Shown: positions 45,408 to 54,137, counted from the first letter of the stretch. The stretch is 64,000 bases of DNA from Streptomyces sp. Root1304 (GCF_001426405.1 NZ_LMEP01000012.1:1254707-1318706); one strand, 5' to 3'. Program-made: numbers and translations. Notes: a model not told the origin generated them from the letters alone.

Positions 45408-46673
45408 TCAGCCGGCGAACTCGATCGCCGCCAGGTTCTTCTTGCCGCGCCGCAGCACCAGCCAGCGGCCGTGCAGCAGCTCCTCCGCCGCCACCTCGGC
45501 GTCCTCGGCGGTGACCTTCACGTTGTTCACGTAGGCCCCGCCCTCCTTCACCGTGCGCCGCGCCGCCGACTTGCTCGCGGCGAGCCCGACCTCGGTGAAC
45601 AGGTCCACGACCTGGCCCAGTTCGGTCACCCGCGCGTGCGGCAGCTCGGACAGGGCGGCGGCGAGCGTCGCCTCGTCCAGCTCGGCCAGGTCGCCCTGCC
45701 CGAACAGCGCCTTGGAGGCGTTGATGACGGCCGCGCACTGGTCCGCGCCGTGCACCAGGGTGGTGAGCTCCTCGGCCAGCGCGCGCTGCGCGGCACGCGC
45801 CTGCGGCCGCTCGGCGGTCTGCGCCTCCAGCTCCTCCAGCTCCTCGCGGGAGCGGAAGGACAGGATGCGCATGTACGTCGAGATGTCCCGGTCGTCCACG
45901 TTCAGCCAGAACTGGTAGAACGCGTACGGCGTGGTCATCTCGGCGTCCAGCCAGACGGCCCCGCTCTCGGACTTGCCGAACTTGGTGCCGTCCGCCTTGA
46001 CCATCAGCGGGGTCGCCAGCGCGTGCGCCTGCGCCCCCGGCTCCAGGCGGTGGATCAGGTCGAGCCCGGCCACCAGGTTGCCCCACTGGTCCGAGCCGCC
46101 CTGCTGGAGCGTGCAGCCGTAGCGGCGGTACAGCTCCAGGAAGTCCATGCCCTGGAGCAGCTGGTAGCTGAACTCCGTGTAGCTGATGCCCTGCTCGGAC
46201 TCCAGTCGCCGGGCGACGGAGTCCTTGGTCAGCATCTTGTTGACCCGGAAGTGCTTGCCGATGTCCCGCAGGAACTCGATCGCCGAGAGGCCGGCGGTCC
46301 AGTCCAGGTTGTTCACCATGACCGCCGCGTTCTCCCCCTCGAAGGAGAGGAAGGGCTCGATCTGCGTCCGCAGCCGGTTCACCCAGTTCGCGACCGTCTC
46401 GGGGTCGTTCAGGGTGCGCTCGGCCGTCGGCCGCGGGTCACCGATCTGCCCGGTGGCCCCGCCGACCAGTGCCAGCGGCCGGTGCCCGGCCTGCTGGAGC
46501 CGGCGGACGGTGAGGACCTGGACCAGGTGGCCGACGTGGAGACTGGCCGCGGTCGGGTCGAAACCGCAATAGAACGTGACGGGACCGTCCGCGAGAGCCT
46601 TGCGCAGTGCGTCCTCATCGGTGGACTGGGCGAAGAGCCCACGCCACTTCAGCTCGTCGACGATGTCCGTCAC
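45408..46673 (-). CDS. tyrS: Tyrosyl-tRNA synthetase
   Basis: A 421-aa class I synthetase that charges tRNA-Tyr. The HIGH motif is HVGH at residues 46-49, KMSKS is KFGKS at 231-235, and the Tyr-binding segment is YTEFSYQLLQGMDFLELY with GGSDQWGN. The C-terminal S4 RNA-binding domain covers the last 80 residues (VKEGGAYVNNVKV). GTG 46673 has AAGGAG about 10 nt upstream. Normal housekeeping length. Convergent with the GlsB-like gene. Confidence 0.97.
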   Translation of the reverse strand: MTDIVDELKWRGLFAQSTDEDALRKALADGPVTFYCGFDPTAASLHVGHLVQVLTVRRLQQAGHRPLALVGGATGQIGDPRPTAERTLNDPETVANWVNRLRTQIEPFLSFEGENAAVMVNNLDWTAGLSAIEFLRDIGKHFRVNKMLTKDSVARRLESEQGISYTEFSYQLLQGMDFLELYRRYGCTLQQGGSDQWGNLVAGLDLIHRLEPGAQAHALATPLMVKADGTKFGKSESGAVWLDAEMTTPYAFYQFWLNVDDRDISTYMRILSFRSREELEELEAQTAERPQARAAQRALAEELTTLVHGADQCAAVINASKALFGQGDLAELDEATLAAALSELPHARVTELGQVVDLFTEVGLAASKSAARRTVKEGGAYVNNVKVTAEDAEVAAEELLHGRWLVLRRGKKNLAAIEFAG

Positions 46674-46728
46674 GGTCGTCCGTCTCCTTGATCGATTCAG
46701 GGTGGTGCCACGGCCCAGTCTAGGTGGG

Positions 46729-48120
46729 TCAGACCCCCTTGCTGACCGAGCTCATGTTGAAGTCGGGCACCCGCAGGGCGGGCATCGCGGCCCGGGTGAA
46801 CCAGTCGCTCCACTCGCGCGGCAGCGTCTTCTCCGTCCGGCCCGCCTCCGAGGCCCGCGACAGCAGGTCCACCGGCGACTCGTTGAACCGGAAGTTGTTC
46901 ACCTCGCCGACCACCTCGCCGTTCTCGACGAGGTAGACGCCGTCCCGGGTCAGACCGGTGAGCAGCAGCGTCGCCGGATCGACCTCGCGGATGTACCAGA
47001 GGCAGGTCAGCAGCAGACCGCGCTCGGTCGAGGCGACCATCTCCTCCAGGGAGCGCTCGCCGCCGCCGTCCAGGATCAGGTTCCCGGCTCCGGGCGCCAC
47101 GGGCAAGCGGGTGAGTTCCGCCGTGTGCCGGGTGGTGATCAGCCGGTCCAGCTTCCCGTCCCGCACCCAGTCCGTCGGCGCGACCGGCAGGCCGTTGTCG
47201 AAGACCGACGAGTCGTCGCCCGAGGAGTGCGCGATCACGAACGGCGCGGACTCCAGGCCCGGCTCGTTCGGGTCGCTGCGCAGCGTCAGCGGCAGCGGCG
47301 ACAGGGTCTCGCCGAGCCGGGTGCCGCCGCCGGGCTTCGAGAAGACCGTACGGCCCTCCACCGCGTCCCGGGCCGCGGACGACCACAGCTGGTAGATCAT
47401 CAGATCGGCCACCGCCGTCGGCGGCAGCAGCGTCTCGTACCGCCCGGCGGGCAGCTCGATCCGCCGCTCCGCCCAGCCGAGCCGGGTCGCCAGCTCGGCG
47501 TCGAGCGCCGCCGGATCGACGTCCTTGAAGTCCCGGGTCGAACGCCCGGCCCAGGCGGACCGCGAGCGGTCGGGGGACTTGGCGTTCAGCTCCAGGGTCC
47601 CGTTGGGCTGGTCGTGGCGGAGCCGCAGGCCCGTCGACGTACCCAGATAGGTGGAGGTCAGTTCGTGGTTGGCGAAGCCGTACAGCTCCCGGCCGCCGGA
47701 CCGGGCGCGGGCGAAGGCCTCGCCGAGCGCCGGGGCGAAGTCGGCGAACACGGCGGAGGAGGTCTCCGCCGGCGCGTCCGTGAAGTCGGGCGAGGCGGGG
47801 ACGTCGCGCACCAGCGGCTGGGCGTCCTCGGCGGGCCCCGCGGTACGGGCGGCGGCCTCGGCGGCCCGGACCAGGGGCTCCAGGTCGTCGGCGGTCACCG
47901 CGGAGCGCGAGACGACACCGGAGGCGGTGCCCTGCGCGCCGTCGACGGTCGCGATCACGGTGAGCGTACGGCCGCGGGTGACGCCGTTGGTGGTGAGCGC
48001 GTTGCCCGCCCAGCGCAGATTGGCCGAGGACTCCTCGTCGGCGATGACGACACACCCGTCGGCACGGGACAGCTCAAGGGCCCGCTCGACGATCTCGTAC
48101 GGCTTGCTGACGCGGCTCAT
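46729..48120 (-). CDS. TldE/PmbA-like metallopeptidase-family subunit
   Basis: A 463-aa protein of the TldD/PmbA family. The N-terminal domain has ERALELSRADGCVVIADEESSANLRWAGN and the C-terminal barrel ends WSDWFTRAAMPALRVPDFNMSSVSKGV. It lacks the HExxxH of its partner, as expected for the non-catalytic TldE half. TldD/TldE heterodimers degrade unfolded peptides and process microcins and some RiPP precursors. ATG 48120 is preceded by GCAGGAGG. That ribosome site is part of a duplicated 32-bp segment copied from the end of tldD. Confidence 0.9.
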   Translation of the reverse strand: MSRVSKPYEIVERALELSRADGCVVIADEESSANLRWAGNALTTNGVTRGRTLTVIATVDGAQGTASGVVSRSAVTADDLEPLVRAAEAAARTAGPAEDAQPLVRDVPASPDFTDAPAETSSAVFADFAPALGEAFARARSGGRELYGFANHELTSTYLGTSTGLRLRHDQPNGTLELNAKSPDRSRSAWAGRSTRDFKDVDPAALDAELATRLGWAERRIELPAGRYETLLPPTAVADLMIYQLWSSAARDAVEGRTVFSKPGGGTRLGETLSPLPLTLRSDPNEPGLESAPFVIAHSSGDDSSVFDNGLPVAPTDWVRDGKLDRLITTRHTAELTRLPVAPGAGNLILDGGGERSLEEMVASTERGLLLTCLWYIREVDPATLLLTGLTRDGVYLVENGEVVGEVNNFRFNESPVDLLSRASEAGRTEKTLPREWSDWFTRAAMPALRVPDFNMSSVSKGV

Positions 48121-48146
48121 CGTCCGGCCTCCTGCGTCGTATTGAG
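48115..48146 (-). repeat. 32-bp direct repeat, copy A (PmbA start)
   Basis: Identical over 32 bp to 48201-48232. It contains the ribosome site and ATG of the PmbA-like gene. Together with copy B it marks an 86-bp duplication-insertion at the gene junction. Confidence 0.92.
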
Positions 48147-48206
48147 ACGGTGCTTGCCCGGGGGGCGACCCCCGGACCCCCGGCGATTGTCGTGGCGGGC
48201 GCTCAT
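48117..48206 (-). CDS. 29-residue ORF created by the tldD-pmbA junction duplication
   Basis: From ATG 48206 a 30-codon frame runs to TGA 48117. Its ATG overlaps the tldD stop and its TGA overlaps the pmbA ATG. Its last eight residues (NTTQEAGR) repeat those of TldD exactly. The middle is Arg/Gly/Pro-rich and derives from a GC hairpin-like sequence. It has a good GCAGGAGG ribosome site and so is probably translated, acting at least as a coupling relay. No function is claimed. Confidence 0.5.
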   Translation of the reverse strand: MSARHDNRRGSGGRPPGKHRLNTTQEAGR

Positions 48207-48232
48207 CGTCCGGCCTCCTGCGTCGTATTGAG
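48201..48232 (-). repeat. 32-bp direct repeat, copy B (tldD end)
   Basis: Identical to 48115-48146 and encoding the tail of TldD with its stop. The 54 bp between copies hold a G/C-rich inverted stretch (CCGGGGGGCGACCCCCGG-like). Confidence 0.92.
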
Positions 48233-49726
48233 GATGTTGACGCCCCGGAAGAGGGCGGAGGGGCAGCCGTGGGAGACCGCGGCGACCTGGCCCGGCTGGG
48301 CCTTGCCGCAGTTGAAGGCGCCACCGAGGACGTACGTCTGCGGGCCGCCGACCTTCTCCATCGAGCCCCAGAAGTCGGTGGTCGTCGCCTGGTAGGCCAC
48401 GTCCCGCAGCTGCCCGGCGAGCCGCCCGTTCTCGATGCGGAAGAAGCGCTGCCCGGTGAACTGGAAGTTGTAGCGCTGCATGTCGATCGACCAGGACCGG
48501 TCGCCGACCACGTAGATCCCGCGCTCCACGCCCCCGATCAGGTCCTCCGTGGACAGACCGCCCGGGTCCGGCCGCAGCGAGACGTTCGCCATCCGCTGCA
48601 CCGGCACATGCGCGGGGGAGTCCGCGAAGGCGCAGCCGTTCGACCGGCCGAGGCCGGTGAGCTTCGCGATCCGGCGGTCCAGCTGGTAGCCGACGAGTGT
48701 GCCGTCCTTCACCAGGTCCCAGCTCTGCGCTTCGACGCCCTCGTCGTCGTACCCGATCGTCGCGAGCCCGTGCTCGGCGGTCCGGTCACCCGTCACGTTC
48801 ATGATCGAGGAGCCGTACGCCAGCTTGCCCAGCTGGTCGAAGGTGGCGAAGGAGGTGCCCGCGTACGCCGCCTCGTAGCCGAGCGCCCGGTCCAGCTCGG
48901 TGGCGTGCCCGATCGACTCGTGGATCGTCAGCCAGAGGTTCGACGGGTCCACGACCAGGTCGTACCGGCCCGCCTCCACGCTCGGCGCCCGCATCTTCTC
49001 GGCGAGCAGCCCCGGGATCTCGTCGAGCTCCTTGTCCCAGTCCCAGCCGGTGCCCGTCAGGTACTCCCAGCCCCGCCCGACCGGCGGCGCGATCGTCCGC
49101 ATCGAGTCGAACTCACCGGTCGTCCCGTCGACGGCGACGGCCGTGAGCTGCGGGTGCAGCCGGACCCGCTGCTGGGTGGTGACGGTGCCGGCCGTGTCCG
49201 CGTAGAACTTGTTCTCGTGGACGGTGAGCAGCGAGGCGTCCACATGCGCCACGCCCTCCGCCCGCAGCAGCCGGGAGCTCCAGTCGGCGAGCAGCGCGCT
49301 CTTCTCCGCGCCGGGGACGGAGAAGGGGTCGATCTCGTACGAGGAGATCCAGGTCCGCTCCTCGTGCACCGGCTCGGCGGCCAGCTCCACGCGCTCGTCC
49401 GAACCCGCCGCGGCGATCACCTTCGCCGACAGCTTCGCCATGGCGACCGCCTGCGAGGCGACCTTCGCGGCCCCGTCCATGGTCAGGTCGACCCCGGACG
49501 CGAACCCCCAGGCCCCGCCGTGCACCACCCGCACCGCGTACCCGAGGTCGGTGGTGTCCGAGGAACCGGACGGTTTGGCGTCGCGCAGTCGCCAGGAGGC
49601 GCTGCGCACCCGCTCCAGACGGAAGTCGGCGTGCTCGGCACCGAGCGCGCGCGCTCGGGCGAGCGCCGCGTCGGCGAGTGCCCGCAGGGGCAGCGCGACG
49701 AACGAAGGGTCGATCTGATGGACCAC
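48203..49726 (-). CDS. tldD: TldD family metallopeptidase subunit
   Basis: A 507-aa protein with the TldD zinc motif HESIGHATELDRALGYE near residue 270. Family residues around CAFADSPAHVPVQRMANVSLRPDPG, GIYVVGDRSWSIDMQRYNFQFTGQ and VLGGAFNCGKAQPGQ are present. It probably forms the catalytic half of a heterodimer with the downstream PmbA-like protein. GTG 49726 is preferred (GCGAGG 8 nt upstream) over a longer start at 49786. The two genes originally overlapped by ATGA; in this genome a duplicated segment separates them. Confidence 0.92.
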   Translation of the reverse strand: MVHQIDPSFVALPLRALADAALARARALGAEHADFRLERVRSASWRLRDAKPSGSSDTTDLGYAVRVVHGGAWGFASGVDLTMDGAAKVASQAVAMAKLSAKVIAAAGSDERVELAAEPVHEERTWISSYEIDPFSVPGAEKSALLADWSSRLLRAEGVAHVDASLLTVHENKFYADTAGTVTTQQRVRLHPQLTAVAVDGTTGEFDSMRTIAPPVGRGWEYLTGTGWDWDKELDEIPGLLAEKMRAPSVEAGRYDLVVDPSNLWLTIHESIGHATELDRALGYEAAYAGTSFATFDQLGKLAYGSSIMNVTGDRTAEHGLATIGYDDEGVEAQSWDLVKDGTLVGYQLDRRIAKLTGLGRSNGCAFADSPAHVPVQRMANVSLRPDPGGLSTEDLIGGVERGIYVVGDRSWSIDMQRYNFQFTGQRFFRIENGRLAGQLRDVAYQATTTDFWGSMEKVGGPQTYVLGGAFNCGKAQPGQVAAVSHGCPSALFRGVNILNTTQEAGR

Positions 49727-49842
49727 GAGCGGCCTCGCTCTCGGTGATCGGACGGCGGTGGTTGAACTGTCCGGGAAGTCAATCACGGGACGGACGGCCG
49801 GGTTGGCGCATTACCGACGCGGTGCCCCTGAGCTGTAGGGAC

Positions 49843-49872
49843 CCGACAGTGACACCGGTACGCCACTGTCGG
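49843..49872. promoter_or_regulatory. Inverted repeat upstream of fabG
   Basis: CCGACAGTG at 49843-49851 and CACTGTCGG at 49864-49872 are exact inverted copies 12 bp apart, in the 220-bp gap between tldD and fabG, about 75 bp before the fabG start. Candidate operator or hairpin. Confidence 0.55.
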
Positions 49873-49945
49873 AGGTCGATTCCTCATGTCGGGGGCGATA
49901 CCGATAGGTTTTCGGCTACCAGACCGCTATCGAAAGGGTGATCCG

Positions 49946-50665
49946 TTGAGCCGCTCGGTTCTCGTCACCGGAGGAAACCGGGGCATCGGCCTCGCCATCG
50001 CCCGCGCGTTCGCCGAAGCCGGCGACAAGGTCGCGATCACGTACCGCTCCGGCGAGCCGCCGGCGGCGCTCACCGAACTCGGCTGCCTGGCGGTGAAGTG
50101 CGACATCACCGACGGCGAGCAGGTGGAGCAGGCGTACAAGGAGATCGAGGAGAAGCACGGTCCGGTCGAGGTCCTCGTGGCCAACGCCGGCGTGACGAAG
50201 GACCAGCTCCTCATGCGCATGTCGGAGGAGGACTTCACGTCCGTCGTCGACACCAACCTCACCGGCACCTTCCGGGTCGTCAAGCGTGCCAACCGCGGGA
50301 TGCTGCGCGCCAAGAAGGGCCGCGTCGTCCTGATCTCCTCGGTCGTCGGTCTGCTGGGCTCCGCGGGACAGGCCAACTACGCCGCCTCCAAGGCGGGTCT
50401 GGTCGGCTTCGCCCGCTCCCTCGCGCGTGAGCTGGGCTCCCGCAACATCACCTTCAATGTCGTCGCCCCTGGTTTCGTCGACACCGACATGACCGCGGTG
50501 CTCACCGACGAGCAGCGCGCGGGCATCGTGTCCCAGGTGCCGCTGGGCCGCTACGCCCAGCCGGAGGAGATCGCCGCCGCGGTGAAGTTCCTCGCCTCCG
50601 ACGACGCCTCGTACATCACTGGAGCCGTCATCCCGGTTGACGGCGGATTGGGCATGGGTCACTGA
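49946..50665 (+). CDS. fabG: 3-oxoacyl-ACP reductase
   Basis: A 239-aa SDR that reduces 3-oxoacyl-ACP with NADPH in fatty acid synthesis. Motifs are TGGNRGIGLAIARAFAEAG, NAGVTKDQLLMRMSEEDF (FabG hallmark), catalytic Ser in ISSVVGLLG, YAASK and a PGFVDTDMTA loop. TTG 49946 has AAAGGG 8 nt upstream; the longer frame from ATG 49886 runs through the promoter region. It is 5 bp from fabI, the same pairing as mabA-inhA in mycobacteria. Confidence 0.95.
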   Translation: MSRSVLVTGGNRGIGLAIARAFAEAGDKVAITYRSGEPPAALTELGCLAVKCDITDGEQVEQAYKEIEEKHGPVEVLVANAGVTKDQLLMRMSEEDFTSVVDTNLTGTFRVVKRANRGMLRAKKGRVVLISSVVGLLGSAGQANYAASKAGLVGFARSLARELGSRNITFNVVAPGFVDTDMTAVLTDEQRAGIVSQVPLGRYAQPEEIAAAVKFLASDDASYITGAVIPVDGGLGMGH

Positions 50666-50670
50666 TCACC

Positions 50671-51447
50671 ATGAGCGGAATTCTCGAGGGCAAGCGCATC
50701 CTCATCACCGGTGTGCTGATGGAGTCCTCCATCGCCTTCCACGCCGCGAAGCTGGCCCAGGAACAGGGTGCGGAGATCATCCTCACCGCCTGGCCCCGGC
50801 CGACGCTGACGGAGCGCATCGCCAAGAAGCTCCCCAAGCCCGAGAACGTCAAGGTCCTGGAGCTCGACGTCTCGAACGACGAGCACCTCGCCCGCCTGGA
50901 GGGCCAGGTCCGTGAGCAGCTGGGCGACCGCCTCGACGGCATCGTGCACTCCATCGGCTTCGCGCCGCAGGACGCGCTCGGCGGCAACTTCCTGAACACC
51001 CCGTTCGAGTCCGTGGCCACCGCCATGCACGTCTCCGCCTTCTCCCTGAAGTCGCTGACGATGGCGCTGCTGCCGCTGATGTCCGAGGGCGGTTCGGTCG
51101 TCGGCCTCACCTTCGACGCGCAGTACGCCTGGCCGCAGTACGACTGGATGGGCCCGGCCAAGGCCGCCCTGGAGGCCACCAGCCGCTACATGGCGCGTGA
51201 CCTGGGCAAGCAGAACATCCGCTGCAACCTGATCTCGGCGGGTCCGCTCGGCTCCATGGCCGCCAAGTCCATCCCGGGCTTCGACGGTCTGGCCTCCGTG
51301 TGGGACAGCCGCTCCCCGCTGACCTGGGACCTCGCGGACCCGGAGCCGGCCGGCCGCGGCATCGTCGCGCTGCTCTCGGACTGGTTCCCGATGACCACGG
51401 GCGAGATCATCCACGTCGACGGCGGTCTGCACGCGATCGGCGCCTAA
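50671..51447 (+). CDS. fabI: Enoyl-ACP reductase (FabI/InhA type)
   Basis: A 258-aa NADH-dependent enoyl-ACP reductase, last step of each elongation cycle. GKRILITGVLMESSIAFHAAKLAQE gives the InhA-type nucleotide loop, HSIGFAPQDALGGNF the substrate side, and YDWMGPAK the Tyr-x6-Lys catalytic pair. This class is the target of isoniazid adducts and triclosan. It follows fabG after 5 bp, and a hairpin ends the transcript. Confidence 0.95.
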   Translation: MSGILEGKRILITGVLMESSIAFHAAKLAQEQGAEIILTAWPRPTLTERIAKKLPKPENVKVLELDVSNDEHLARLEGQVREQLGDRLDGIVHSIGFAPQDALGGNFLNTPFESVATAMHVSAFSLKSLTMALLPLMSEGGSVVGLTFDAQYAWPQYDWMGPAKAALEATSRYMARDLGKQNIRCNLISAGPLGSMAAKSIPGFDGLASVWDSRSPLTWDLADPEPAGRGIVALLSDWFPMTTGEIIHVDGGLHAIGA

Positions 51448-51466
51448 CCGCTCCGTACAGCAGGAA

Positions 51467-51506
51467 AGGGCCGTGTGCCCGCCCTCCGGGGCGGACACAC
51501 GGCCCT
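51467..51506 (+). terminator. Hairpin terminator after fabI
   Basis: AGGGCCGTGTG with CCGCC pairs with GGCGG and CACACGGCCCT, about 16 bp of stem with one mismatch, 20 bp after the fabI stop. Confidence 0.88.
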
Positions 51507-51607
51507 CGTCGTCGCGCAACTCCTGCCCGACTCGAAAAGTAGCGCGAATCACCCCAGACTGGGGCAGAGCGTGAGGTTCCTGCTGCTGACGGGGAGGAGG
51601 TACGGGC

Positions 51608-52021
51608 ATGCGCGCGACAGGTCACGGGTTCGGCGCGTTCGCCACCGTCGCCGTACTGATCACCGGGATAGCCGTCGCCGCCGAGGTGCGGGCCGCTCCC
51701 GCCCCGGCCGAGGAGGCCGCCCCCGTCACCGCCCCGGCGGCCGCGGAGCCGGAGGACTTCGGCGCCTCCTGCCGCACCGTCGTCCAGGGCTCCCGCGTCA
51801 CCGCCCACTGCCAGAACCCGTACCCCCGCACCGACCGGGTCCGCCTGCACGTCGAGTGCGACCGCTGGTGGGACGTCGACACCGACAGCGCCCCCGTGGA
51901 GGTCGGACCCGCCGACTACGCGCAGGTCAGCGGGCGCTGCTGGAAGGAGGTCCGGTCGGCCTGGGTCACGCACCAGCCGGCGGACCGGGCTCCGGAACCG
52001 GCTCCGTCGCAGGGCTCCTGA
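51608..52021 (+). CDS. Small secreted protein, unrecognised
   Basis: A 137-aa exported protein with a signal peptide (residues 1-29, cleavage near VRA-AP) and an Ala/Pro spacer to about residue 48. The compact domain has four Cys (SCRTVV, AHCQNP, VECDRWWD, GRCWKEV), likely two disulfides, and a beta-rich pattern (RVRLHVECDRWWDVDTDS, VEVGPADYAQVSGRCW). ATG 51608 has GAGGAGG 8 nt upstream. The last 56 bp overlap tail-to-tail with the GntR gene. Function unknown. Confidence 0.78.
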   Translation: MRATGHGFGAFATVAVLITGIAVAAEVRAAPAPAEEAAPVTAPAAAEPEDFGASCRTVVQGSRVTAHCQNPYPRTDRVRLHVECDRWWDVDTDSAPVEVGPADYAQVSGRCWKEVRSAWVTHQPADRAPEPAPSQGS

Positions 52022-52679
52022 GGCACATGAAGGGATAGCCGGCCGCCTCCGTGCCGGCCAGCTCGGCGTCGCCGTCCCGGATCGCGTCCACGAGACGCGC
52101 GTGGTCCATGTGGTTCTCCGGCCGCAGCACCCGCCCCACGTCGCCGCGCAGCCAGTCCCGCAGCAGATCGCCCAGGTCCGCGTAGAGCTCCGTCAGCACC
52201 TCGTTGCCCGAGGCGGCGACGACCGCGTGGTGGAAGGCGGCGTCGACGGTCACGAACCGCTCCGCGTCCCCGGACTCCCAGGCCTCCTCACGCCGTACGA
52301 GGAGCGCGTCGAGCTGCTTCAGGTCGCGCTCGGTGCGCCGCCCGGCGGCGAACCGCGCCGCGGCGGACTCCAGGGTCGAGCGCAGCTCGGCGACGTGCCG
52401 GGGGTCGGAGTCGGCGAAGCGCCGGTGCATGACCCCCGACAGCTCGCTGGTGGCGACCACGTACGTGCCCGAGCCCTGCCGGATGTCGAGCAGACCGTTG
52501 TGGGCGAGCGCCCGGACGGCCTCGCGCACGGTGTTGCGGGCCACCCCCAGCTGTTCGACCAGCTCGGGTTCGGTGGGGATGCGTGAACCCACCGGCCACT
52601 CGCCGGAGGTGATCTGGTTCCGCAGCTCGGCGATCACCTGATCGGAGAGGCCTGCGCGCCGCGGGTGACCGAGGGGCAT
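51966..52679 (-). CDS. GntR family (FadR/FCD subfamily) transcriptional regulator
   Basis: A 237-aa regulator: winged HTH over residues 8-72 (VIAELRNQITSGEWPVGSRIPTEPELVEQLGVARNTVREAVRALAHNGLL) and an FCD ligand domain with the metal/His residues DAAFHHAVVAASGN. Such proteins sense carboxylates. ATG 52679 follows a poor ribosome site. The divergent MFS gene starts 63 bp away, and a 15-bp palindrome in the gap is the likely operator. Its 3' end overlaps the secreted-protein gene on the other strand. Confidence 0.92.
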   Translation of the reverse strand: MPLGHPRRAGLSDQVIAELRNQITSGEWPVGSRIPTEPELVEQLGVARNTVREAVRALAHNGLLDIRQGSGTYVVATSELSGVMHRRFADSDPRHVAELRSTLESAAARFAAGRRTERDLKQLDALLVRREEAWESGDAERFVTVDAAFHHAVVAASGNEVLTELYADLGDLLRDWLRGDVGRVLRPENHMDHARLVDAIRDGDAELAGTEAAGYPFMCLRSPATEPVPEPGPPAGA

Positions 52680-52705
52680 GGAGCACCGTCCTATTCGTTC
52701 AAGAG

Positions 52706-52736
52706 TGGACAATCAATCATCCCATGATTCTATGAT
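52706..52736 (+). promoter_or_regulatory. Predicted MFS promoter with embedded palindrome
   Basis: TATGAT at 52731-52736 is a near-ideal -10 box and lies 6 bp before the MFS ATG at 52743, suggesting a leaderless mRNA. TGGACA at 52706-52711 could be the -35, although the spacing is 19. AATCAT-CCC-ATGATT at 52715-52729 is a perfect 15-bp palindrome between them and is the natural binding site for the divergent GntR protein. Confidence 0.7.
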
Positions 52737-52742
52737 GGCCTC

Positions 52743-54137
52743 ATGCCTGACGAGCCGAAGACCCTCGAACCCGCCGCACGACCGGCCGGAACCACCGCTC
52801 CGGGCGGAGCCGCGACGACGGCCGCCGGCACCCCGGGAGCACGGACGGCCGGTGCCGGCACGAAGACGCCCGCGGCGGCCACCACCGCCGCGGATTCTTC
52901 CGCACCCGCCCCGGCGCACCGCTGGACCCTCGGCCTCGTCACCGTCGGCCTCGTCCTCGCCGCGCTGAACCTGCGCCCCGCCATCACCAGCCTCGGCGCC
53001 CTCCTCGAAGAGGTCAGCGAAGGCCTCCACATGAGCGGCAGCGTCGCCGGCGTCCTCACCTCCGTACCGCCGCTCTGCTTCGCGGTCTTCGGCATCATGG
53101 CCCCGCGCCTCGCCCGCCGCTTCGGCCCCGCCGCCGTCGTCTGCGCCGGCATGGCCGCGATCTTCGCGGGCCTGGTCCTGCGCCCCTTCGCCACCGGCAC
53201 CGCCGGCTTCCTCGCCGCCAGCGCCCTCGCCCTCATGGGCATCGCCGTCAGCAACGTCCTGATGCCCGTCATCGTCAAGCGGTACTTCCCCGACCGCATC
53301 GGCAGCATGACCGGCCTCTACTCCATGGCACTCGCCCTCGGCACCTCCGTCGCGGCCGCCGCGACCGTCCCGATGACCGAGGCCCTCGGCGGGGACTGGC
53401 GCCTCGGACTCGGCGTCTGGGCCGCCGTCGCGGCCCTCGCCGTCCTGCCCTGGATCCCGCTCCTGCGCGACCGGAAGCGCACCGGCACGCCCGTGGAGAG
53501 CGGGCCAGGGAACGCCACCGCGACCGTCCCGGCCGCCACGGCGCGGACCGCCCCCGGCTCGCGCATCACCCGCAGCCGTACCGCCTGGGCCCTCGGCGTG
53601 TTCTTCGGCCTCCAGGCGACCGGCGCCTACATCACCATGGGCTGGATGCCGCAGATCTTCCGTGACGCGGGCGTCTCCGCCTCCACGGCGGGCGTGCTCC
53701 TCGCCGTCACCATGGTCATGGGCGTGCCGCTCGCCTTCGTCATCCCGCGGCTCGCGACCCGGATGAAGAACCAGGGCCCGATCGTCGTCGCGCTCGGCCT
53801 CTGCGGCCTCACCGGCTACACCGGCCTCTTCCTCGCGCCGTCCGCCGGGGCCTGGGTCTGGGCCGTGCTGCTCGGCATCTCCAACTGCTCGTTCCCGCTC
53901 GCCCTCACCATGATCGGCATGCGCTCGCGCACCGGAGCGGGCGTCGTCCGCCTCTCCGCCTTCGCGCAGAGCGTCGGCTACCTCATCTCGATCCCCGGCC
54001 CCCTCCTCGTCGGCGTGCTCTACCAGCACAGCGGCGGCTGGGGACTGCCGATCGCCCTCATGGGCGGACTGATGATCCCGCAGATGATCGTCGGAACCCT
54101 GGCGGGGAGGGACCGGACGGTCGAGGACGAATGCTGA
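52743..54137 (+). CDS. CynX/NimT family MFS transporter
   Basis: A 464-aa twelve-helix permease. The N-terminal 55 residues are a disordered Ala/Thr/Pro/Gly stretch. The first helix contains LVLAALNLRPAITSLGALL, the CynX/NimT signature, and FGIMAPRLARRFG forms the loop 2-3 motif. Known members move cyanate or 2-nitroimidazole, but most are unassigned. It is expressed divergently from a GntR regulator that probably controls it, and is followed after 17 bp by a 38-aa membrane protein. Confidence 0.9.
   Translation: MPDEPKTLEPAARPAGTTAPGGAATTAAGTPGARTAGAGTKTPAAATTAADSSAPAPAHRWTLGLVTVGLVLAALNLRPAITSLGALLEEVSEGLHMSGSVAGVLTSVPPLCFAVFGIMAPRLARRFGPAAVVCAGMAAIFAGLVLRPFATGTAGFLAASALALMGIAVSNVLMPVIVKRYFPDRIGSMTGLYSMALALGTSVAAAATVPMTEALGGDWRLGLGVWAAVAALAVLPWIPLLRDRKRTGTPVESGPGNATATVPAATARTAPGSRITRSRTAWALGVFFGLQATGAYITMGWMPQIFRDAGVSASTAGVLLAVTMVMGVPLAFVIPRLATRMKNQGPIVVALGLCGLTGYTGLFLAPSAGAWVWAVLLGISNCSFPLALTMIGMRSRTGAGVVRLSAFAQSVGYLISIPGPLLVGVLYQHSGGWGLPIALMGGLMIPQMIVGTLAGRDRTVEDEC

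Noticed and set aside
46674..46728. T-box leader before tyrS
   Set aside because: Only 55 bp separate the genes and no T-box core is visible; the TAGACT hexamer there may be a plain promoter.
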